Assembly (NCBI GenBank): GCA_030035585.1
Contig: CM057466.1
Span: 60,209,233 to 60,273,232 of the forward strand
Length of the DNA stretch: 64,000 nucleotides
Reading direction: 5' to 3'
Source: Dugong dugon
Lineage: Eukaryota > Chordata > Mammalia > Sirenia > Dugongidae
Part shown: one piece after another, positions 56,092 to 64,000 of the stretch
Layout: each line of letters opens with the position of its first letter
How positions within the stretch are numbered: the first letter of the stretch is position 1
Translations under genes and position numbers: made by a program
Notes under the pieces: model-generated
Told to the model about the DNA's origin: nothing
Seen by the model: the letters and a program-made list of their open reading frames with translations, nothing else
The model's database searches: none

Positions 56092-57588
56092 TGTTATGGA
56101 TTGAATTGTGTCCCCCCAAAATATGTGTTGTAAATCCTAACCTCTATGCCTGTGGTTATAATCCCATTTGGGAATGGGTTGCCTTTGTTATGTTAATGAG
56201 ACTGGATCAGTGTAGGGCGTATCTTGAGTCAGTCTCTTTTGAGATATAAAAGAGATTAAACCAGCAAGCTAAGTACAGAGATGGGGAAAGAGAGATGCCA
56301 AGCCACATGAAGATCACCCAAGAGCAGAAGCTCAGAAGAAAAAGGACATTTTTTTCAGAGCCGACAGAGAGAGAAAGGCTTCCCCTAGAGCTGGCACTCT
56401 CAGTTTGGACTTCTAGCCTCCTAAACTGTGAGAATACCAGAAAGATGTTTGCCTATGTTTTAAAACTATGCAAAGGCATTAGACTGTGTGGATCCTAACA
56501 AATTATGGATAAAATTGCAAAGAACGAGAATTCCAGAACACTTAATTATGCTCATGCGGTATCTGTACATAGACCAAGAGGCAGTCGTTCAAACAGAACA
56601 AGGGGACACTGCATGGTTTAAAATCTGGAAAGGTGTGTGTCAGGGGTGTATCATTTCATCATACTTATTTAATCTGTATGCTGAGCAAATAATCTGGGAA
56701 GCTGGACTATATGAAGAAGAACATGGCATGAGGACTGGATGAAGACTCATTAGCAACCTGGGATATGCAGATGACACAACCTCGCTTCCTTGCAAACAGG
56801 ACTTGAGGCACCTACTGACGAAGATCAAAGACTACAGCCTTCAGTATGGATTACACCTCAACATAAAGAAAACCAAAATCCTCACAACTGGACCAATAAG
56901 CAACATCATCATAAATGGAGAAAAGATTGAAGTTGTCAAGGATTTCATTTTGCTTGGATCCACAATCAATGCCCATGGAAGGAGCAGTCAAGAATTCACT
57001 GGGCAAATCTGCTGCAAAAGACCTCTTTAAAGTGTTGAAAAGCAAAGATGTCACCTTGAGGACTAAGGTGCCGCTGACCCAAGCCATGGTATTTTCAGTC
57101 GCCTCATATGCGTATGAAAGCTGGATGACGAATAAGGAAGACTGAAGAAGAATTGATGTGTTTGAATTATGGTGTTGGTGAAGAATATTGAATATTCCAT
57201 ATACTGCCAGAAGAATGAACAAATCTATCTTGGAAGAAGTACAGCCAGAATGCCCCTAAGAAGTGAGGATAGTGAGACTTTGTCTCACGTACTTTGGACA
57301 TGTTATCGGTAGCGACCAGTCCCTGGAGAATGACATCATGCTTGATAAGGTAGAGGGTCAGCAAAAAAGAGGAAGACCCTCAATGAGATGGATTGACACA
57401 GTGGCTGCAACAATGGGTTCAAGCATAGCAATTGTTGTGAGGATGGCGCAGGATCTGGCAGTGTTTCGTTTTGTTGTGCGTGGGGTTTCACTATAAGTCA
57501 GAACCAACTTGACAGCACCTAACAAAAACAACAACAAAACTATGAGAAAATAAATTTCTGTTTGTGAAAGCACTAGGTGACTAAGACA
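56092..57588 (+). mobile_element. Solo LTR, MaLR/ERVL-like (copy 4), split by RTE
   Basis: Starts 'tgttatggattgaattgtg' and ends 'gtgactaagaca'. TSD 'gacgg' (56087-56091) and 'gacag' (57589-57593), one mismatch. The LTR stops in 'aaactgtgagaa' and resumes after 1.1 kb with 'aaataaatttctgtttgtg'. About 30 bp near its 3' end are deleted. Confidence 0.92.
56435..57536 (+). mobile_element. 5'-truncated RTE LINE inside an LTR
   Basis: TSD 'aaactgtgagaa' (56423-56434) and 'aaactatgagaa' (57537-57548), one mismatch. Encodes the second half of the RTE polymerase: 'DPNKLWIKLQRTRIPEHLI', 'CQGCIISSYLFNLYAEQI', and the catalytic 'YADD' at about 56764-56775. It then runs into 'LNIKKTKI', the protein's C-terminal part, and the 3' end 'cttgacagcacctaacaaa'. 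Several frameshifts and stops; dead. Confidence 0.95.
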
Positions 57589-57649
57589 GACAGATGATGT
57601 GGTATCTAAAGCCCAGACTCAGGTCAAAGAGATACAGGCTGTCAACCTC

Positions 57650-57835
57650 GCTCCACTAATGGGGAACCGGAGAAAGTTATTCTTAGCTTTGATTTCTGCA
57701 TCTGTAAATAGGAGAGAAGAAATAGTACTTACCATGTAGGTGATAGTGGATTATAGGAGATAGTGTGTTTAAAGTACCTAATGTGATACCTTGCAAATAA
57801 TAAGGTCTCAAACAAGGTCAGTTACTATTGGAATT
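57650..57835 (+). mobile_element. MIR SINE fragment
   Basis: 'gatttctgcatctgtaaata', 'gtacttaccatgtaggtgat', 'gtgataccttgcaaataata'. Confidence 0.6.
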
Positions 57836-57916
57836 GAATATTTTTCTAAGACACCTCAATATTAAGTATGATTTAAGTAAGTAGAATAACAAGAAGACAC
57901 TTTTTAAAGTATCCTA

Positions 57917-58051
57917 TGCAAACCCTATGGATCACAATGGTCTGACCTGCAGCTAATCGTGGGATGGTGCAGGATTAGGCAGTGTTTCATTCCCTTGTTA
58001 TAGGATTGTCATGAGTCAGGGGACAGCTTGATGGCAGCTAACAACAGCAAC
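57917..58051 (+). mobile_element. Family B SINE, 3' third
   Basis: 'accctatggatcacaatggt', 'gggatggtgcaggattaggc', tail 'gcttgatggcagctaacaac'. Head missing. Confidence 0.85.
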
Positions 58052-59206
58052 ATGGCTTTATTAATGTTCAAGGAAAAAGATAATAAATGGTAACTAGGCC
58101 AAGTGCTGAATGCATAAACTATGAACACATTGGCCACCAAGCACTGGGCAACTTTATAGGTGCTTTCGTAGTCAACTGCAGAAAAGCAAAAAGCCAAACA
58201 AACATAAAACAGGAGCTCATTTCTCTGTGTCTGAGTCATGAACTGTCTTGGCTGCCTTGTTTGAAACAGAGTCAAGGAGGTTTTAATATTTGTAGAAGAC
58301 ACCATGTTTTGAAAATGTTGATGTATGTATTATATAAGTTGAATATATCAGGCCACCAGAACAAAGACGTTCCAATTTCCACATCAAGATGATAACTGGA
58401 TTATTTAGGTGTCAAATGCACCGAATGTGCATTAAACCTCTTTCTGCCTTGGTATAACGAGATCCTGTATGAGAGATGTATACACAACAGCGCTGCACAA
58501 GTCAAACAAATAAATGTGATCCCCGCTCGGGCAATGGAGCAGGACAGGCACTTAGGAGTCAGACGCTTGTATTCAAAGAGAGCTGGGCTCACCACAGTCG
58601 ACTGCCAAGGCAGAGCCTTTGAAGAGCCTTTAAAACTGGCATGTGTCAGTTCATTCACTGGGGTTTTTACATTAAAAAGAGAACTACTGTAAGAAACAGG
58701 CCATCAAGTGGAATCCACATCACTTCATCACTTTTCACTCCAAATTTATGGCAGAAATACACACACACACACACACACGCCCGCACATGCACACCCCATC
58801 CTGGGAGCAACCTTAAAAGCAATTCAATGACTGAGTATTGAGCATGTGCTGTGCCAGGCAGGCACTGTGCTAGGCTCTGGGGAGCCATAGATGAAGGCAA
58901 GGAGCTTGTGATCTGACAATGGAGACAGAGGCTTGTGTGTATTCCTTCCTGCAGTGTGATACCTGCTATACCAAACAAAGGGCTCTGGGAGCACAGAGGA
59001 GGTGACAGGTAATTCTGCTTCACAGGTGGAGGGGGTGCAGAGAAAGAGGGGAGCATGTTGGTGAAGGAAGTATATTATTCAGTTTTTTAAGCCCAATATT
59101 ATTTATATTTCATAAACTATAGAATCTCAAAACCCATGCCCGTGAAATTTAAATCCTCGGTTCATTCTGCTAAATGTGCAAGCTCATCTCTCTTACTACA
59201 CCAAAG
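58052..59206. other. Mostly unassigned
   Basis: Includes an (AC)10 run and, at about 58825-58930, an L2-like minus fragment ('gcatgtgctgtgccaggcag', 'gcactgtgctaggctctggg'). Short open frames are not recognisable. Confidence 0.45.
58759..58778 (+). repeat. (AC)10 microsatellite
   Basis: Twenty bases of perfect AC repeat followed by 'gcccgcacatgcac'. Confidence 0.97.
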
Positions 59207-59515
59207 TAGCTGTTGTCGTCGGCTGCCGTCGAGCACTCTGGGCACAACGGAACAAAATGCTGCCTTGTCCTGTGCCATCCCCATGATTGGTTGCAGACTG
59301 GACCATTGTAACCCAGAGGGTTTTCATTGGCTGATTTTCAGAGGTAGATTTCCAGGCTTTTCTTCCTTGTTCATCTTAGTCTAGAAGCTTTACTGAGGTC
59401 CATTCAGCATCATAGCAACACACAAGCCTCCACTGCCAGAGGAGTGGTAGCTACGTGTGAGGCTCATTGGCCAGGAATTGGGAATGGAGGTGAGAATTCT
59501 ATCACTGAACCACCT
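59207..59515 (-). mobile_element. SINE with tRNA-Gly-like head (family B)
   Basis: Tail complement 'gttgtcgtcggctgccgtcg', body 'cattggctgattttcagagg', head complement 'cattggccaggaattggg', 'tctatcactgaaccacc'. Confidence 0.9.
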
Positions 59516-59934
59516 GTAAGTTACAGTAAAGATTGAAATAGAATAGAAGTGAGTTGAAATGTCATTTTGGTGAACCTCTCTACTTCTCCCGTCAACTTGA
59601 TCAGTTGTTAAATCTAAGTAAGTGGTTAGTTTGGTGTTAAGTGAAAGAGATGGACAATTAAGAAAATTACTTGGTCTCACATTCTTGTTATAATGTTAAC
59701 TGATTTCTCACAACTGCCCCAAAAGTTTATTAGTATTGATATATGTTGACAAGCTCTGGCCCTAAATCTTCACCCCTCAAAAATAATAACAATTATTAAT
59801 GTTATTAATTATTAATTATAATTAATTATTAGTGTTTAAAGAGTAGATTCACATAGATTATCCAATTCAATCCTCCCAACTCCCTGAGTTTTATCAGGTA
59901 CCTGAATTACTGCAATTGCATATGTACTTGTCAG
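59516..59934. other. Unassigned, with AT palindrome
   Basis: 59785-59832 is a run of TTAATT-type sequence. It holds a 16-bp perfect palindrome ATTAATTATAATTAAT at 59811-59826. Confidence 0.5.
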
Positions 59935-60530
59935 CTGTTTCCAAATGTTTCCCATCACATCCATCTGCCACACTACCTTCAAGGTAAGCCTTCCAAAAAT
60001 GGATCCATTCCTGTCACTGTCTTGCCTCTGTGATCCCCATTGTCTAACAGAGTAAAGCCTAGACAGCTTATCTTGACATTCATGACCTTCCATGGTTTGA
60101 CATCCACTTAGCTTTCCTGTCTTAAGTTCAGCCAGTGTTGGAGAGGCACTCGATCACACTTAACTACTTACTACTGTTCTCTGAGCCTACCTTGCCCTTC
60201 CATGCATCCATACCTTGCACAAGCCTCTTTACCCCAAAGCCCTCTTCTCCCATTTTCTGCCATGTAAACTTGTACTTTAAGACCCAGTTCAATTGTTATC
60301 TTTGTGTAGAAGTTATTCCTGACCCTCATGCTTAAATGTTAATTTGATGCAATCTTAACCTGGGTACATATTTCTAGGAAGCAGGTATCCCATTGTGTTG
60401 TAATTATTCATTTATAAGCACCTCTCTGTCTCCTTAATTAGAATCACTATAAGCATCTCAAGAAGAGGTACAATGTCATTTGCCTTTATATACCCAGCAC
60501 CCATTAGAAGACTTCTTCCATAAATATATA
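59935..60530 (+). mobile_element. L2 LINE 3' end
   Basis: 'catgaccttccatggtttga' (the L2 CATxxCCTTCCA region), 'ttaagacccagttcaattgt', 'agaagttattcctgaccctc', 'tacccagcacccattagaag'. Confidence 0.72.
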
Positions 60531-60539
60531 TTTGAGGAG

Positions 60540-60655
60540 CCAACTATCATTATCCTCAATTCACAGAGGAGGGATTGCATGCCCAGAGAAGTTAGCAAAC
60601 TTGCCTGAGGTCACAGCAGGCATAAGCCATAGAGTGAACCACAGAACACTCAGCC
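60540..60655 (-). mobile_element. MIR SINE fragment
   Basis: Complement of MIR: 'cctcaattcacagaggaggg', 'gagaagttagcaaacttgcc', 'tgaggtcacagcaggc'. Confidence 0.68.
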
Positions 60656-60712
60656 ACAATTTATAGTGTCAACTGCTCACCAAGTGTCTACAGCTTTCAG
60701 GTTTTCCGTTGT

Positions 60713-61115
60713 GGTGGTTGTTGTTAGTTGCTGCTGAGTCAGCTCCAACTCATGACAATCCCATATACAACAGACCAAAGCATTGCCTGGTCCTGTGCCA
60801 TCGTCACGATTATTTGTATGATCAAGTCCCTTGTCGTGATCACTGTACATTTTGAGTGCCTTCTAGTCTAAGGGGTTCATCTTCCAGTGCTCTAATAGAC
60901 GATATTCTGTTGTGCCAGGGTCTGTTGTGGTCCAGTGGCTTATTTTCAGAAGTTGATTGCCAGGCCTTTCTTCCTAGTCTGTCTTAGTCTAGAAACTCTG
61001 CTGAAACCTGAAACCAAGGGTGACCCTGCTGGTGTCTGAAAGATCAGTGGCATCGCTTCCAGCATCATGGCAACATGCAAGCCACCACAGTACAACAAAC
61101 TAACAGACAGGTGCT
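60713..61115 (-). mobile_element. Long RTE-tailed element (family C)
   Basis: Tail complement 'ggttgttgttagttgctgct', then a middle section unlike the 12.2- and 15.4-kb copies ('gtgccttctagtctaagggg'), then the shared body 'ggtgaccctgctggtgtctg' and end 'aagccaccacagtacaacaa'. The middle differs, so family C has more than one form. Confidence 0.82.
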
Positions 61116-62571
61116 GGTCAGGTTTTCTAGGCGTCCTAATTGACTGATTCATCTTTTCACTTAGCAAACAACTCTGGCACCTGTTACGTGCCAGACACCG
61201 TGATAAGGGCTAAGCTGAGCAGCCTTGAAGACTGACCTTGCTGATGTTCAGGACGTTGGTAGCCTGTTACACACAACCCTCTCCAGCAACTCTAGCGTTT
61301 GTAGTAGGGGAGAGGATGGAGGGGCATAAGAGAAGTGACTGATGCAGTCTCCTTAATTAGCCAGAGCGGATTATTTATTCGTCTTATTTCCCCCGGCACT
61401 GTCAGCACCTCCAACCACCTTGGGGTCTTTTTGTTTCAGAGAAGTGAAACAAGACGCCCTGTTCTAAATGCCGGTGGACCCCAAGGTAGAGTGCCTTGCT
61501 TTGGATGACTTGACAGAGCATTGCCACAAATATGCTTACCGAGTCGGTATTTACAGCTTTCCTCATAATTTGTGCCCTGGCTGCAAATGGTTGATTTGAT
61601 AAAATCGGTGATGTGAGGAAAACTGCCAAAATTTAGAAAGCAAACTAGGAGTGCAGCATGAATTAGAAATGCTTTCCCCTAAGTCCTTTCCTTAACACCA
61701 TGAATCCCAGGATAAAGGATTTTAGGTAAAAGGCTGGAAAGTCTCCTTTTTACACAGTCAAAAGGGCCAAGACTTCTCAGGCTTTTCTGAAGGAAAGATG
61801 CCCTGTAAATGATGACAATATTGGTCACAGCCTTAACGCCCACATGAAAGAGAAATTGCGAGACAGACACCTTCCTCCAGCCGTCGCTTCGAGTCCCTGG
61901 CGTGTCCCGACCCCTTTTAAATCATCACTCTCTTTTCTTCTCTACGGCAGCGGCGAGCCCAGAAGGCTTGAACATCTAAAACATTGTCTCCCAGGGGCTG
62001 CTTCTAACTCAACGAGAAAGTTTAAAACTCCTGACAAAGTCTCCTGCCTTTTTCTCCCTTCATGTTCCCTTTAGCGTCTTCCTTTTCTCTTTCCCCCTGT
62101 GATGTGAAGTCTTACAGACTCACAACTACCATGTTATGTGAATACTGGAAGACTCAGAACCAAAGAGGCAATAAGCAAACACATAACAAGCTGGCTGAAA
62201 CAATGGAGCACTAGACAAGGTTTGGAGGTGTGAACTCCTACCATTGGACACCGTGTGCAAAGATTGGGCCCAAGGAAATTTTACCAGGGGGATCCAGGCA
62301 CCAATAAATAAAACCTATAGCATTCTAGAAATGTCCAGCACTACTCCCTACGTGCTGGCTTCACCCTTTCCTGGTTGTTCCCATAGTCTTCTTTTCTTTG
62401 GACTTTTTTCACACGTTCATTGTGTTATGACACTTACGTTGAAACACTATGTTTCTCAACAGATGTCTCTACTTTATGAAACATTGTGTTTCTAAGCAGA
62501 CTTCTCCACTTAGTTGTTTAAGTAAGTCCTTAACTCCCGTTTCTTTTTATGGGCTTCTTGTCTTAGTGGGA
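61116..62571. other. Element-free stretch with CpG cluster
   Basis: 1.45 kb with no recognised mobile DNA. 61857-61958 packs about ten CpGs ('gccgtcgcttcgag', 'cggcagcggcgag'). 61433-61450 is an inverted repeat GTTTCA-N6-TGAAAC. 61350-61640 is ordered, mixed-composition sequence that may be conserved. No exon supported. Confidence 0.5.
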
Positions 62572-62609
62572 CAGGTTCCTATGTGGTGCAAGTTGTTTGC
62601 ACTAGACAC

Positions 62610-63115
62610 TGTCATGGATTGAATTGTGTCCCCCAAAAATATCTGTCCACCTCGCTGGGTCATGATTCCCAGTATTGTATGATTGTGTACCATTTTGTAA
62701 TCTGATGTGATTTCCTTACGTGTTTAAACTCTATCACTATGATATAATAAAATGGATTAGCAGCAGTTATACTGATGAGGTCTACAAAATTAGATAGTGT
62801 CTTAAGCCAGTCTCTTTTGAGATATAAAAGAGAGAAGCGAGCAGAGACACATGGGGACCTCATACCACCAAGAAAGCAGTGCCAGAAGCAGAGCGCGTCC
62901 TTTGGACCTGAGGTTCCTGGGCTGAGATGTTCCCAGAACAAGGAAAGACTGATGACAAGGGTCTTCCTCCAGAGCCGACAGAGAAGGCCTTCCCCTGGAG
63001 CTGACGCCCTAACTTTGGACTTGTAGCCTACTGGTCTGTCAGGGAATAAACCTTTCTTTGTTAAAGCCATCCACTTGTGGTATTTCTGTTAGAGCTGCAC
63101 TAGATGACTAAGACA
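62610..63115 (+). mobile_element. Solo LTR, MaLR/ERVL-like (copy 5), inside a SINE
   Basis: TG...CA ends ('tgtcatggattgaattgtg' to 'gatgactaagaca'), 506 bp. TSD is eroded ('gacac' versus 'actac'), but the host SINE continues on the other side. Very like copy 1, including the 136-codon antisense frame (62660-63070). Confidence 0.9.
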
Positions 63116-63215
63116 ACTACTAACCTGAAGGCTGACGAGCCCAACCCTCCCAGTGATGCCACAAGCAAAGGCCTGGTGATCTACTTTCATAAGATTATAG
63201 CCAAGAAAACCCTAC

Positions 63216-63403
63216 ACTGTTGTTATTGTTAGGTGCCGTCAAGTATATTTTGTCTCATAGCGACCCCATGTGATGAGCAGAACTGCTCCATAGGGTTTTC
63301 TAGGCTGTAGTCATTATGGGAGCAGACTTCCAGGTCTTTCTCCCACAGAGCCATTGCATGTGTTCGATCCAACAACTTAGGTTGACAGCTGAGCGCTTAA
63401 CCA
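63216..63403 (-). mobile_element. AfroSINE family A, reverse, inside a SINE
   Basis: Complement of tail 'gttgttattgttaggtgccg', body 'gggagcagacttccaggtct', head 'gacagctgagcgcttaacc'. The flanking 'aaaaccctac' and 'aaaatcctat' are a decayed 10-bp TSD within the host SINE. Confidence 0.88.
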
Positions 63404-63478
63404 AAAATCCTATGGAGTAGTTCTACCCTGTAACATATGGGGTCCCCATGAGTGGCAATCGACTTGACGGCAACAGGT

Positions 63479-64000
63479 GTATTAGTGGGATTACACTTTC
63501 CTCCTTCTCCAAAACTGGCTGATAGTTTATTAGGCCTTCCAGTATCAAGATAAGGAAAGAGGGCTTTATAACATGACCCAAGATCAGCAAATAGGAAAAT
63601 GCTCTTTTAAAAGCATAATAAGTCATGATAAGGTTAACAGGCATTCTGGGGGTATGGGGGAGAGATAAAAATAGCATTTGTAAGCCCGATGAAGGCTATT
63701 GGCAGGAGACTAACCTTCACAGGGTGAGGTACAGGTGTTTACTTATGGATTTTAATATTTTGAAAAGTAATCCCAGACAACTGACATGAAAAAAATATTC
63801 TATAAAGCAGACCACAACCCAGTGTTGAGAATCATTCCAGTATCTTTTCTCCCCTTATATTCCTGAATATGAAGATTTCTAGTTCCCTCTGTCTAGCCTG
63901 AGACATGTCTGAAGTGAGAATAGTTGGGAATTTCCACCTATGCCAGAAGCCAGGGGGATTTATAGGCCCACTGAGGAGAGTTTAAGACTTGCCAGATACC
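63479..64000. other. Unassigned end of window
   Basis: No element or gene recognised to the window edge. Confidence 0.45.

Larger units (their letters stand above)
62572..63478 (+). mobile_element. AfroSINE family A carrying two later insertions
   Basis: Read by joining 62572-62609 (head 'tcctatgtggtgcaagttgt'), 63116-63215 ('actactaacctgaaggctga' to 'aaaaccctac') and 63404-63478 ('aatcctatggagtagttcta' to 'gcaatcgacttgacggcaac'). These three pieces are one SINE in the right order. An LTR and a reverse SINE separate them. Confidence 0.85.

Noticed and set aside
59811-59826. 16-bp AT palindrome as a binding site or origin
   Set aside because: Sits in a TTAATT-rich run where such palindromes arise easily.
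1-64000. CRISPR arrays, operons, integrases or other prokaryotic systems
   Set aside because: Repeat content is wholly mammalian; no spaced direct repeats with unique spacers and no compact genes.

Overview
The window is non-coding mammalian DNA, and its repeats point to an afrotherian, most likely an elephant. About two dozen short interspersed elements (SINEs) have tRNA-like heads and a 3' end shared with an RTE-type LINE, with the tail motif around 'atgagtcggaatcgactc'. Alongside them are RTE fragments, a lineage-type L1, MaLR-like solo LTRs, and older pan-mammalian L2, MIR, MER5A and MLT1-like copies. This combination is what is known of Afrotheria; the species is inferred. I found no convincing exon of a host gene, no RNA gene and no CRISPR array. 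Every recognisable protein reading frame belongs to a LINE and is broken.

Layout. 0.4-8.0 kb: a full-length, 7.6-kb, dead L1 on the + strand, bounded by a 13-bp target-site duplication (TSD). 8.4-9.1 kb: three SINEs side by side. 9.2-24 kb: old L2, MLT1-like and MIR pieces, RTE tails and SINEs, with long element-poor stretches (10.2-12.2, 13.6-15.4 and 15.9-17.5 kb). 20.9-21.8 kb: a truncated L1. 24.8-33.5 kb: SINE-rich DNA with three LTRs. 34.4-34.85 kb: a degenerate tandem repeat. 35.6-36.3 kb: a truncated L1 with a probable 3' transduction. 37.0-37.8 kb: a retroviral-type LTR with three CCAAT-bearing upstream repeats. 37.9-43.1 kb: a dense pile of L2, RTE, old L1 and an L1 inserted into an L1. 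46-48.8 kb: the longest element-free stretch, with a CpG cluster. 48.8-52.8 kb: more SINEs. 53.5-54 kb: an AT-rich segment with homeodomain-like and octamer motifs. 54.5-57.6 kb: two LTRs, one split by an RTE. 61.1-62.6 kb: a second element-free, CpG-bearing stretch. 62.6-63.5 kb: a SINE holding both an LTR and another SINE.

How the parts work together. By established knowledge of such systems, L1 and RTE encode the endonuclease and reverse transcriptase. The SINEs carry RNA polymerase III promoters in their tRNA-like heads and are thought to borrow RTE machinery through the shared tail. At least two SINE families with different heads (tRNA-Asn-like and tRNA-Gly-like) carry that tail here. 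The insertion order can be read from the nests: L2, MIR and MLT1 first; then lineage L1, LTR and RTE copies; then SINEs, some of which were themselves hit later.

I do not see a new biological system. The best leads are the nested insertions with readable TSDs, the L1 3' transduction, two unexplained tandem-repeat arrays, the LTR enhancer-like repeats and the element-free CpG-bearing islands. Repeat boundaries were judged by eye; those without a stated TSD may be off by tens of bases.
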